This document shows positions 24,121 to 37,900 of a stretch of DNA of 64,000 nt, piece by piece. Under the pieces are notes generated by a model. The model was not told the DNA's origin and ran no database searches. It was given only the letters and a program-made list of their open reading frames with translations. The position numbers and the translations under genes were made by a program. Origin of the DNA: Lutjanus erythropterus (Eukaryota; Chordata; Actinopteri; Lutjaniformes; Lutjanidae); contig CM034595.1 of NCBI GenBank assembly GCA_020091685.1, forward strand, positions 13,506,525 through 13,570,524. Direction: 5' to 3'. Every line of letters starts with the position of its first letter. Position 1 is the stretch's first letter.

Positions 24121-27100
24121 GTCAGTCAAAAACTTAAGTCTTTTTCTTAGGTTTTATCTTTGCTTCCTTGTACTTTGATTTGAAATGATAATCTATAATC
24201 ACAGAAATAATGCATAGAAACTTGCAATTTGATTGGTGGTACATAGTAGTGATTTTGGAACGGCAGCTTAATTTACTCTCTTGCTGTTGGTAGCCGCCAA
24301 ACAAAAGCATTGGTATTTGACAACAACTGACCTATGTTTGGCCAAAGTCTCCCTTTGAAGGTTAGATTTTCTAAAGCCTGAAAACAGAGCTAAGAGGAGG
24401 CGCAGAAGTCAAATTTCCTCTTTCCCAGAATCGCATTATGCTGAAAGCTTATTATGGCTTTATAACAGTAAAAGAGAACATTACAAACTTTTTATGCGGA
24501 TGTCCAGTCAGTGTTGATGGTGAAAGTAGTCAGGTGAAGAAATAATGAACTGAGTTTTCCTGCTCGGAGCAATGCAGCAGTGCCTACATGTACCAGGATA
24601 CATTGCTCACAAGCTTTTGATGCCCACTCCCATGTTGCTGTTACCAGCATATCGCTATTACTTTGTTGGCCAAAACATATATTGTTATGTGACAAAAATG
24701 CTCATCTAGCTACCCAGAGGCAGAGACCAGAAATCCAAGTTGAAATAGTCTGTAGTTCCTCCTTAACATCAACTACATCACTTGAAGCAGGAAATACAGC
24801 AGGTTTTGCAGCAGGAGAACTCAGCTTTTTTAAAAAAAAAATATAACACACACTGAGGATTTTTTTTTACCTCTGTTGACTACTATTCAAAAATGACTGG
24901 ATATCCATATAAAAAGTACTAAATTTTTCCTTTTGCAGTTAAACAACAAAAAAAGGAGATACCCCAGTTGCGGTTTCAGTCCTTCCACATGCCCACCATT
25001 AGCAAGTCAGTTTTCCATTTGTCTTTTAAGATACTGCCTCAACTTTCTAGCCTACCAACAGAAAAACACTTTGAAGGATTTTTGGTGGCAGAAATGACTG
25101 TAGCCCTTTTCAAACCTCCCACCCGCAGCCTCTGACTCTGTCACTCTGTAGTAAACATCTGTTGATGAAATGTGCTGTGTGTAGGTGCAGCTCCTCAGCT
25201 CATCAGTCTCTATGGAGTGGGAGCTGGAGCCACCATGTGGCCAAATGTCAGAATTACATTCAACTTTAGCTCTTTTATAGAGTGTTGCACAAAAATACTA
25301 TCATGGTCCATAAACTTTAAGTGCCACTGAAAATTCTGTTTACAACAGTACAATTATTTTGTATCACAGAGCAATAAAACTAACAGTTAAGTGAAACTTT
25401 GTTCCTTTCAGTAGCATGTCAGCAGAGGAGAGGGCATTTTTGGAATGCCTATCATTTTTTCACCTCCACAACCAATAAACACTGCAGAGCAAAAAAAGAC
25501 AATCTACCCATGCAAGGGCAAAACACCCATAATCACGACTTAAATATGGTAAAGGAAGGATTCCTGTGTGTGCAGCTCTTCAGAGCTCTCTGGCCTTTGT
25601 TTTTTAACTTTCAACCTCACTGAAAACACTACTTGTACAGGTTAGGACAGTGAAAGAATTGCAGTGATTGCTTCCATTTCTCCCTGTGAGTACAGACATT
25701 CAAAAATAGCAGCAACATTTCTTCAGGCCTGATCGAGCTGTGTGCTATTTCAGGTCTTCCTGTCTCAGGAAACCCCCCTCACCCCCCTTATCTGTGTGTG
25801 AATATGTTTTTTGCTCTCTTTTTTATGTCTGTGCCATGGAAATCTGTCTGCATGTTTCCTTTTACTCTTCACACATGTTGTTTGTTGTATAACAGCCAAT
25901 TATTAGCCTTGACGGATCATAACACTCCTGTACTCTGGCAGTTAAAGGCGTGGTTAACTTCCTTTATCGGAATAAATGTACTATACAGTATTCACTGTCT
26001 TCCAAACCATTTGCATCCTGGTGTCTTATTTCAGGAATTGCACTTGGGAGATGAGATCTTTTTAGCTCAACATATATGCTGAATGCAAATGTATATAATA
26101 TTTCAGATACAAAACCTGTAACATCAGGAGACATGGAAAAATCTGACAGAATATGATGACTTTATGTTGATATTAGATGGACTTTATTAATCTCTTTGAC
26201 TAAACTAACTTACGTAAAGAATTATGAGAATTACCAAAAGAATATTGCCAAGATGTAAAGGCTTCTGTCCGTCCATCCATCTACCCTTTTCCTCCACACC
26301 TGTCCCCTCTGACTCCTTCCTAATCTCTAAGGTTGCCTTCTGTGACACTCAACTGTCTCTCATCCACTCTTCTTACCATTGAGCCAGCCAGGCTGCCCGA
26401 TGTCTGAGGGATTGGTTATTTATAGAGTCACCTCCCGATGGAGAGGGATGCAGGCAATGGGGGAAAGAGACACTCAGAGGACACTCTAGTCGCAAACACT
26501 CTGATGTTCCTTACAGTCATTTAGCTACTTTTTGGGGCCACAAATGAGAGGTGACAGAGTACATGCACAACTCAACATGATAGGCTTTTAGACAAATCAC
26601 TTCGAATTAGTTACAGATTGATAATATTATAAGCATTAGGATTATGATAAGATTTTTCTTCGTGATAATTATTGCGCACTCACACAGCTGTGGTTATTGA
26701 AGCGTTTTACTATACTACAACGGTATGCATTTTCCAGTTCAGTTTCACTGCTGGTGAGAGCTGACATCTGTGTTCTTTTGAACAGCTCTGTGCAAGTGTG
26801 AAATTGGGGTTACGTTTGTAGGTTTCAGTGACATGGCGTCACGGATGATTTAGATAGGAGTTGTGTTTGTTCAAGGATACATACTGTATCTTGTTTACTT
26901 CATCATTTACAAGACAAGCGTTACTGCAGTGACAGACTGTCAACATGTTGACATACTTTGTCTTAATTGCCTTACATTTTCACTCCTGCTGCGCCGGGTT
27001 GATGCTAGTTAGTGTGTGGTTTTATGTTTGCATGCATGTGTGAATGTGCAAACCTGACAAGTGCAATTCTGATTGAGGATTGGACAGATACTTTGGAAGG

Positions 27101-30100
27101 ATATTTTGCAATGAAAGTTACAAACAGTCACAATATTCAATTACTTACTATTATTGATCAATTATCAGTGGCATGAGTAAAAGTAGTGATATACAATGAA
27201 AATATTTCAAACAGGTAAATTTTACTGAAGTAAAAGTATAAGTTTTAACAGCAAAATCAGCTCGAAGTATGAAAACTACTCACGCAAAAATTCAGTGTTT
27301 TATTTATTTATTATTCATGTATTATTGGGATACTATTAGAGATGCATTAACATCAGTATTTCAGTGTTGTCAAGGTGAAGATAGTTTTAACAACTTTTTA
27401 CACTGTTTGGTAGTTTTCTATAATAATGAATCATATTTTAGATCTCATGTTGTGTTTTATATATAAAATCTTAATTTGTAAAGGAACTAGTAACTAATGC
27501 TAAATTAAGTGGAGTAAAGAGTAGAAGTAACAGTGATGGTGAAATAAAAATACTTAATAAAATAAAATATGTCAATTATGTACGTAACTGCAGTGTTTGA
27601 GTAAATTCACTTAGTTACACTCCACCACGTCGATAATTAATTAATTAATAAAAGAGCAATAAACAGGACACACCAGTCTAACCACCTTTCCTGCTAAACT
27701 GCACAGCCCTGGGGCTTCACCCTGGCAGAGTCTGAGCTGTGTGTGTTGGCCAGTGTTGCCAACAGGAAGCCAAATGAAAAACAGACGGCAGGTTGCTGGT
27801 ATTATTGTGAAAAAGAGGAGTGGAGAGTACCATAATGTGCTACTCACAGAATCTGATATGTTGGATCATAGGAGACTTTACGGTATGTGTGTATGTGTAA
27901 GATGATATAATTCTCTATGACCGGGAGCTGTCTAATTATATAGTTTAATGTTCAAAACCTCTGAATGCCAACTTGAGGAATTTTAAAGATGTTTAAGATT
28001 ACTTTAAATTAACTTTTACTTTCACTGTGAATACAGCTACTTCAACTACCATTCTTATTTTTATTTCTGTTCTCATTCTCCCTTTTCCTGGAATTGAACA
28101 GTTTGGGAGATTTCCGTGCAAACAGTAAAACTCAATTCAAAGGAAAGACAGGTCACTACCGCCCTCTTGTGGAGAATACACAGAACTTCACTCCAGGAAT
28201 CAGCATTATTGAATCTAACGCAATCACATATCAAGAGCCTTACAAAAAATAAACTTTAAGCTTTATAAGTTTCATAATATCTCATTTGTTTTATGTACCA
28301 AAACTGTCTTTATTCAGCTTAATGGTAATGTTATATGACGGTGTAATTGTTTCACATCATATGGGCCATAATACATCCCATCATCATCCTAACATTATCA
28401 TAGAGATGACACCTCTCTTGACACAATTTTAACATCTGAACATCTTCACCTTCACAGTAATTCTATCTATTACCAGAGCAGTGTGTACTCTTGGAGAAAC
28501 TGCAAATCCTTGAAACATTATCAAACAATGATATGATATAATTATTCATTATTTATTTTGTGTTGATACTTAAAGTTTATTATTCTCATAATAATAGAAG
28601 GATATGTTCACATCTAAAATTAAAACTTCATGCACACCTTCAGTTTGTTGTTCATTGATTAAATAAACTTTATTAAAGATACAGTGTTTTGATCCTTAGA
28701 CCTTCATCAGGTAAAGCAGAGAAACAGACAGATGGATAAAACCAACACCTTACCTGGATGATGCCAGTCAGAGACCTGTGATGAGCTGAGTTATCAGGCA
28801 GATCAGGCAGTCAGTCAAACAGGTTGTGTGTATGAAGCCCATTAGAAGACACATCCTACCCTCAAGAAAGTAAAATAGTACATTCACAGTCTGTGATAAA
28901 CAGCAGATGCAAACATTGATATAAATAAGATAAAGATTTCTACAACACCATTATGATGATAATAATATATTGGCTAAATAGAAGATCTCAGAATAACACT
29001 GTTAATGGTTAACCATTGAATTGTCCTCTGAATAGGCTGTAAATTACTAAAGTACAAAGCCAAGAGCCACATTCAATCACACAATGAAAAAAATTGAAAA
29101 ATATATAGAAACTTTGAAAAAAATCTGAGATTTAAATATATGTTTCTATTTCTCCCAAGTTTCTATGAAATTTAAATTGTTTTTATTATGGGGTCAGTTG
29201 GTGGAGCAGGTGCCCCATGTGTATCCTCTGCATTACCCCCTTTCATGTTTGCTCTTCAACTGTCCCTATTCAATAAAGGCAAAAAAGCCCCCCAAATTGT
29301 CTTAAAAAATATGTTATTATATTATATCATGTATTTGTGCAATGTTCTTTGTTTCTTTGCTTAACTTGATGAAGGTTTAATAAAGTTTATTGGAAGTAAA
29401 GGACAATGTGCAGAGGTTCAGGATACAATCCATTAGATGGAAATACTGGCCAATACTGCAGCCTGGTGGCCATTCACCAAAACTACATCTGGCTGGAATA
29501 ATAGGAATCTGGCACAGATGTAATGGGCTCTGATTTAGAGCTGGTAGTAGAGAACAGTATAATCTAGATGGTTTCTTTGCAGTCATTTACCTTTATGTTG
29601 TCATTTCTTTATTCTACAGATGAGAAGCCCTACATCTGCAGCCTTTGTGACTTTGTCACCACAGACTTGAAGACTTATTCCACTCATGTTCGTGTCCAAC
29701 ACCCGGCTGTCCCTGAAGATAGACCCAGCCCCAGCCCCATTCCCAGCCCCAGCTCCAGCTCAGACAGAGGCACGCCCAGCAGTTACCCCAAGCTGAAGAA
29801 AGCTCTTCTTCAGGGTTTGAGCAACTCCGCCTCCCCTCCTGCTGCTTTCCTCTCAGCTCGATCCTCCCCTCTCGATCCAGGCATGACCCCTGTGGATTTA
29901 TGTGTGAGGGCTGAGGGCTGCAGGGACGTAACCTCCCTAAACCTGGACAGGAAGAGCCTCCCCAGCCACAAGTGCTCCTTCTGCTCCCACTCCACCCGCT
30001 ACCCTGAGGTGCTCTGGATGCACCAGACTGTGGCTCATCGCATCAATGGCAGTAGCTCCAATCTTGCTCCTAAATGGGCCCTGAAAAACAGTTCCAAGGG

Positions 30101-32767
30101 CTCCAGGGACTTATTATCATCCAGGAGACGCACTGGCCCCCCTCCAGTCCTGGAGGGAAAGGAGTGTCCACCGCTGCCTCCACTGATGCGTACTCAACGT
30201 ACCCGGCCTCCAACCTACTCCAGTGAGGTTCTAAAGAAGACCAAACCAGCCAGTCACGCAGCCATGCCATCATCATCCTCCTCTACTCCCTCCCCTTCAT
30301 TCTCCAGGGGCTCCTCATCCACTTCAGGTGCCCAGGCTGGGAGAGTCCCCACCATCCGGCCGAGCAGCAGCAGCACCATCAGCAGCAGTGTCAGACACGT
30401 GGAGGACAAGGGTCATCAGTCTCGCTTCAGACCCAAAGTGGATATCTACCCTCGGGGAGGCTCAGTGTCTTCCTCCAGTAGCTCCTTGGAGAAGAGCACT
30501 GGTGCCCTTTCACGTTCCTCTGCCATGAGCTCCAGCTCTGCTCCAGCATCCCGGATTACTGACCGCTACTTGATGCCTCAGGAGGGCCTGGGCTTCATGC
30601 TGTCCAGCAAACACAGCCTAGCAGAGTACAGCCGAGCAAGGGGTTCCCCTCATCAGCCGCTTCCCAACTCAGTTCCCAGTCAGGCCCGGGCTAACTCTAC
30701 GAGGCCCAGCACCATCATCCACAGCTCTGCAGTAGGACACAACTACGGAGCCTCCCAGGTACATGGAGGTACTCTGCTGAATTCCTCCACTTCCTCCTCC
30801 TCCTCTTCTTTGCCTTCAGAGGCTCGTGGTGATGTGAAGCAGGAGCCAATTGCAGAGACGCCAACTGAAATGCCAACTGACATCCTCAGCTTCCTCAAAA
30901 ACTACAGCCCTCACGAACTGGCTGCCCTCTACCACCGCTGGGGTGCAGCCAACGCACTGCTGGATCCAACAGGTAGGGAAAAATTCTTTTAATTCTTTTT
31001 TTTTTTTTCAAAAGATGGACATATGTACTTTATATTTTTGTTATTTTAAAGGGACAATACACCCATAAATCAAATATCCATATTTTTCCTCTTACCTGTA
31101 GCATTATTTATCCTTTTAGATTGTTTTATTGTGAATTGCCAAGTTTTTTGAGAGAATCAGTAATTTTAACTCGCAGGGCATGTGAGTTGCTGGTCCATCA
31201 CTGCCTCAAACCGATAATTAGTTTTCGTTATAGTGTGACTTCAGTGTTTTAAAAGAACAGTGCAGTTTCACCGAAATAACACAATGACACCAACAAACTC
31301 AAGTATCAAGGTAGCAATAGTCCAGCAACTCCTGCGTTCTGCAAGGTAAAATTATTGATTTTGCCTCTATGGAGTTTGGTTGATTTGGAGAGAGCGATAT
31401 TTGGCTTATTTAACAGAGGTTTCCTGTCAGAAAAGACTCTTTGACAGCAAAGTAAAGCCTCTCTCTGACATGCCACCTGACATCAACTATAGCCAGTACA
31501 GTGACTATCGGTCGGTACCTCACACCTCCTCACATTAAATAACCCAAACTATCCCTTTAAGTCTGTGTAATAATATCGTTTAGTGGAGACTTTCTTGGAG
31601 AAATTCTTGTGAAATCCCTCATTAGCTCACATACAAAATGCCCAGAGGATCTTCGCTTTGGAGAAAATGCCAAATGTCAGGAGTTGAAGGGAAATGTTTT
31701 TCAGTGACTGAGCAGCCTGTTTGGAGCAGTTATGAGTAGAAGTGACCAAAGTTGACAGGCTAAACTAGGAAGACACACTTGCAGTCACACAGACTTACAC
31801 ACTTAACGTGTGCACCATATTCAATCATGTATATTTACCCTCTCTAACACGCACCAGCTCTAACCCTCGCACTAACTCACCATCTGGCAGAAAGTGATTG
31901 ACAGACGCACATACTGCACCATTCTGACAGGGGTTTGAATAATGAAGAGGAGATCCATTAACTGGACACACACATGTGCGGTCGCATGTTTGGGAAATAT
32001 GATAAAAGGCTGTATCTGGGGCAGCGTGTGTGTCCGTGCATGTGTGTCCATATGTGCTCGGGTTTTTAGATTCAAAAGGAGTGTGTGTGTGTGCGTATGT
32101 ATTTTTTATTTATTTTTTTTACCATGAAAGACGTGAGAGAACCTTTGCTACTCTCAGGTCTGCGAGGCATGCCTAGTCTCTAGCTCCACTCTCCCAGAAA
32201 GCTGTCACAAACTGTTTAGGTCACCGCTCTGCCTGACGAGAGACTCGCACAGATGCGAATGGAGGGAGGCAAAACAGAGGGAGAGGGAACATAAGAGGCA
32301 AAGAGAGAGATGAGACAGAATAATTACCCCACCAGCTGCTTTGGAAATGGTCATTACCGAACATTCGCATTATTTGCCCATTTTCAGTTGTGTCTCTAAG
32401 GTCAAGTGGGGCTGTGCGAAGCCAGGGGTCAAAGACAACAGCCCCAGAGCAGACGCATGACATCGCTGTCACCCGTCCAGGCGCATATCGTCACGATCTG
32501 CCTTAGCCCTTTGAGTCACATGCTATAAAGTGACCTTTTTTGAGCAACTGAGTCTTTTCCCGTTTCCCTGTGTAATCTCTGTACAAGTGTGTGTGTCTCT
32601 GCTTGTGTTTTGCGTCCAGCTCTGTCTTGTCTTTCATTAGTGCATCAGTGAGAAGGGCTGGCGGCCCAGAGTAGAAGTAGAGTATCCAGAGGCCAGCAGT
32701 CGGGCTGCCAGAGACACTCTCTGTCACCTCCTCCGCCTCCCTGTCCTCCTTGTCCCCCTCATTTGCC

Positions 32768-32819
<52 letters not shown>

Positions 32820-34893
32820 ACAAACATACACACGACTACTGGGCACTGCCCAGGTATATACCAGGCTCAGCCCTCGGGGGGTTGATGTGTCTACTGGGGG
32901 TTTGCGCAGCAAGTGTTCCCCTCGCCAAAAGTACCCCCAAACCCCCGGGCCTGTTATCTGTCAGCAAGAGAGGTCACAGGAGTGCATGTGTGTGTGTTTA
33001 CATATGTGTGTGTGTGTAGTGGTCACAGTGTCATCAAATGGATCGAACCACCTTTAAATGCTGCTGTCCCTATGGCCCCAACTGCTCTGACCACATTAAC
33101 ATGCACACCAAAACAAAAAAAAATCCATGATTGTAATGTGACTGATAGGTCCTTAATAATGATATAATTTGTCATATAATATGTAACAATTCTGCATTGA
33201 AGTGTTTAAAATGTCTATACTGTTAAGTTGTGTACTTACATTAACCCAAATGTTTTCAACAATGGTCAAATGCAGAGACATCTGGGAGCAATTCAAAGTA
33301 ACTCTGTGTTGTTTCCTACTTCCCACCAGTTGCAGTAACAGCAGAAAGTGAAGAAGGAAATCAGTAAAGGTGACTAAACACAACTAGAATAAAACTTAAT
33401 ACATTGGTGGTTGTTTAACAGTGAAAACAACTCCTGTGATCCCACGCTATTTCACCAGCCTACGTCTTTTGTTACTGTTTTAATGCAAGAGAGACCACTA
33501 GTGGTATAACTTATGCGTTTTGCATTTAAATTGTTTTAAAAACAGATAATCTTAAGTCCAGTCATTCCACTTTTCCTCAGTATGAAACAGCAGGTTTCTT
33601 TATGCTGAATGGCTGCTCTTTTAGCCACTCAGTATGCATTCAGTCTGCTTTGCCAAACACAGTTGGGCTTCATGTCCCTTAACAATTAATTTCCTGGTGG
33701 CATTTTTCTTATACTGCCTAGTTATAGTCTCAGAACTCTCATTAACTGTGTTAAATTGCCTGATTTTGCCATGGTTTCTTTTTGTCTTTAAATTGGGCTT
33801 AAAGGTCTACTGTGTAAGATTTAGGGGGCTCTATTTGCAGAATATGGCAGAGATTGAATACGCTATTTATAAGTATGTTTTTATTAGTGTATAATCACCT
33901 GGAAATAAGAATAGCTGCATTTTCATTCTCTTAGAATGAGCAGATTAAATGTACAAAGGCCGTCATGTTGAAGGAGCATCTTTCTACAGTAGCCCAGAAT
34001 GGACAAACCAAACACAGGCTCTAGAGATGGCCTTTTGCATTTGTTTGTGAGTTTTGCAGCCACCATAGTTTGGTAAAGGCGAGTAGCGTTCAGTTGATTG
34101 CAGTCTACAACCTCACACCTAGATGCCACTAATCCTACACACTAGTCCTTTAAAATAAAATCAATTTAGCTTTAAAATGTAAAGTCCAACCCAAAACCAA
34201 CATATATATTGACTGTGACATTCTGCAGTTCAAAAATCAACTTTTCTGGACAAACTATATAAAAGCATCTCTGTTTAAAAAGGAACTCAGACCTAGTTCA
34301 GCATTTCTGTACTGCAGTTTCTTAATTCTTATTGGCTGACGTACATGTGTAAATATGGGCCTGACCAATTAATTGGTTTAGCTTGCTAAAAAACAGATAA
34401 AGTTTCAAATTTAATTTTGTTTACTTGCAAATGCAATTATGCTTTTGCTAAGATATGTATTATAGCAATGGAACAAGAAAAATATGTTTTGCTCAGTAAA
34501 TATGAGGAGGTTTTAAAATATATGAGTTTTATGTAAAGTTCAAACCAGTTTTTCTCAGGCATTTCAGTGAAATGTTGCAATAATACTGTACATTAAGCTT
34601 ATGTAGCTTTGCTAAATCCAGTTGTATCAGACATAAACACTTGAGAGCAAGCTTTGTGTAAAGGCTGACAGGGAAAGATAATTAACTTATCAACAGTAGT
34701 TTAATATTTTCACTCCCTCTACTAAAATAAAAAAAACAACTAAGAAAAAACATTCCTGATTTTTCATGTGGTTATTTCATGTCACATGGCAGGATTTATG
34801 AGTTTTAAAGTCATCAAAATTCAACAAGTTTCTAATTTTTGCCTTGAAAAGCCATTAACATGTCTTGTGCATGTTATGGAAGTGTTGTCGTGT

Positions 34894-34957
<64 letters not shown>

Positions 34958-37900
34958 CGTGGCCAGTGTGCACCACAGACCATGCCTCACTTTCCTCCCT
35001 TGGACCAAACACACATATATACAACTCTTGAAACGCATACACATGCAGACACACACACCTGACATGTGACACACGGGCAGCGGAGCGGGCACATCACAGC
35101 CGGGGCGTTTTAATTGCCTGTAATTTATGCGGTGTGTGTGTGTGCTGTGTGTGTCTGGCTGTCAGCCTCTGAGATGATGCTGTGTGACAGCTGCAGTCCA
35201 GCCCCTGGAGCTAGCCGCTCATAATGACACATTAGACATACTAATGATGCCTGCGCGAGTCCACTACTGACGCTACCTACCTCCACCACTCCAGCCAGGC
35301 TCTGTGCTTATGTACTCCCACTCACTTTCTGCCCATTACTGACCTTTACGTCTTCATTCAATCTCCGCAAACACTCTCACGTGGAAATGTCTCCTGCCTT
35401 TGAATAAACTGATGCTGATGTCCACCTTTTCAACCACTCTCCCCAGAAAAAGTCACATGTGAAATCTCGCATGGGAATTCAAAGCATATGTGGTTTTAGG
35501 GCACATTGGCCTTTGTATATGAACATGTGGTGAAATAAATGTGACTTGTCTTTTTTCTATGTGAAATGCCAAACAGGACACGTTTTTTTTAGATTCAGCT
35601 TTCTTCAAGAGAGTGGTGTTGTTCAAACATCAAAACTCTATGATAAATATCTGATCTAGACCAAGTTCCTTAAAACATATCTGTTGAGATAAAAGTTGGT
35701 TTGTCAAGAAAGTCATGTTTCCCAATAATTTACACATTTATGCAAATTTTGTCATATGAAGTAATACTCAAAAGTTGCTTCAACTTATCTAGGCCTTGTT
35801 GCCACCAAAAATACCTGGAACCTGTAATCCCAGGAACTACATTTTCAATAGACTAAAGGGTTCCTTCAGCCAGTTGTTGTTTTCACCGCAGTCTAAAGAC
35901 TTATTAGGCAAAGATTATTAGGCAAATTAGTCTGCTGAGTGACAGTACACATCTTTTTTTGGTGGAACTATACAATAATGATGGTGTGTAAATCTTTTCA
36001 TTGCGGGTCACTGTTTCCAATTCCCGCCGGATTTCTCCTCTGCATATGACATGTTTTCACTGCAGGAAGATTCCTTCAGGACTAGGAACCTTTGGAGGAA
36101 CTCACAGTGTTTCTGTCGCAGTAACCAGGGTCTAAATTAAATTCTGGCGACTTTATTTTGCCCCCAAAAGTCCCTGCTCGGGGGCTAATGCTAAAAGTAC
36201 AGGAAGTTTGGGGGTGGGGCTTGCAGGGCTGAACATTTCTGACTGGTGGTGTGTTCACAGAATTTTATGGTAGTCACCATTTTAAAAACTCTGCAGCCAA
36301 TTAGTTTTTTGTTCATTGTGCTTTGACACATCCACATGGAGTTTCAGAGGAAAGCATGCAACAGATTGACTGGCGACAAAGTCCAGGCCCCAGTGAGCAT
36401 TTATGATCAGGACAAAATCCAGCAGGAACTGGAAGCAGTCACATTACTGTTGTATTGTATAAAAATACAATGGAGTATAAAAACTGCTCTTGCTCTTTTG
36501 TCAGCAGATTTATATGCCTAATCCTAATCCTTGGTTGAAGTGCAGAAAACAATACGCTAAAGGAACCTTTTGTAGTAGGTGGAAACATGGCTATAAATGC
36601 TCAGCAAGGCCCGGACTTCAATGTTGGTCATTTTCTCCTTTACTTTCATCTGTAACTCCATGTTGATGTGTCAAAGCACAATGAACAAAAAACAAACAGG
36701 TTTTGTGGCAGCAGATTTTTAAAAATGACAGCTGAAATAAAGTACTCAACCAATCACCAATCAAATATTCAGCGCTACAACCCCCGCCCCCAAAGTTCTT
36801 GTACTTTTGGGAAATACTACAGCCAAGCAGGGGGACTTTTTGGGGGGCAGTACAATGTCCCTGGAACTTAATTAGTACCCTTGTTCCTGCGGTGGAAATG
36901 CACAGAGTTCCTCCAAAGGTTCCTAATCCCCGGGGAAAGTTCCTGCAGTGGAAATGTAGCTCTAATAAACACTCAGTACTTTACTCTATAGCGCTAAATC
37001 CACATTTGTGACAATTATGAATCATGACAATTGCACAATAGTAATTTTATTTGATGCATTATGGGGATTTCTGAAGTAGTCATTATTAAATTTTGTGCAC
37101 ACAATTTTGGTGCCTCCTTTAAATAAACACAGCTGTTTCTGTTCACAGTAAATCCCATGACTTTGATATTGTATCCCTGTTCTGACCACTGTAATGTGTG
37201 ATTGAACCTGCAGTGTTTTGTTGATTTGCTCTTTGTGACTCTGAATTGTGTATTTCTCTCTCCTGTATGTGATCAGGGATGCTGAGGTCTCTCATGCGGC
37301 AGGGACAGTATTTCTGCCACGAGTGCGGGAAGAGTTTCAGTCAGCCCAGCCACCTGCGCACTCATATGAGATCCCATACAGGTAAACACAGCCATGACAC
37401 AGTGACACACAAACACACTCAAAGGAACACACACTGCATACAAACGTGTGCTCTCAGTGGATCGACAAAATAATGGAAACGCATGTTTTAAAATCAACTA
37501 AATCCTAAAAGACCTGTGTCAGAGCAGCCATTTTGACATGAAATAGTGGTGTAAACACAGGTGTTACCAATGATACTAATCAAGGCTCTGTTCCATTCAG
37601 GGGTCAGGGTGCTGCTATCGTGCATGTTGGTTCACTGTAAAGGCTCTGTTACACTAAATGGAACAGGAACTTAATTAGTGTCATTAGTTACCTCTGTGTT
37701 TACCTACTATTTCATATCAATATGGACGCAGTGAAATATGGCTTTTATACATTTTAATAATATTTGTGTGTGTTGTCTTTTAACCCCTGTGTTTTGTAGA
37801 AATTGGCTTTACTTTCTTATTGTTGGAGTCTAACTGTTGAATGTGCAAAAGTCACAAAAATAAATGTAAAATTGATCATTTTCCTTTTAAATATTCTTTT

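Larger units (their letters stand above)
24121..29619 (+). other. znf516: znf516 intron between coding exons 1 and 2
   Basis: About 5.5 kb with GTCAGT donor and TTCTTTATTCTACAG acceptor, phase 1. It contains two MITE-like elements (27165-27629 and 28662-29391). The stretches 24180-27160 and 27640-28660 show no gene or clear element. Sequence at about 26270-26470 is repeat-poor and may be regulatory, but nothing specific can be shown. Confidence 0.85.
30973..37276 (+). other. znf516: znf516 intron between coding exons 2 and 3
   Basis: About 6.3 kb, phase 1, GTAGGG donor and TGTGATCAG acceptor. It contains a chimeric MITE near its left end, a TTAA-type MITE at 33799-34152, long CA and GT microsatellites, a long-armed MITE at 36055-36954 and candidate regulatory stretches at 32150-32560, 32850-32970 and 35100-35290. 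I see nothing specific at 31600-32140, 33020-33790, 34160-34890, 35300-35790 or 36960-37270. Confidence 0.85.

Noticed and set aside
32503-32912. Cys/Val-rich ORFs on the minus strand
   Set aside because: Translations of a CA/GT microsatellite.
36336-36521. 61-codon ORF inside a MITE as a transposase remnant
   Set aside because: No DDE-type motif or similarity to a transposase can be seen.
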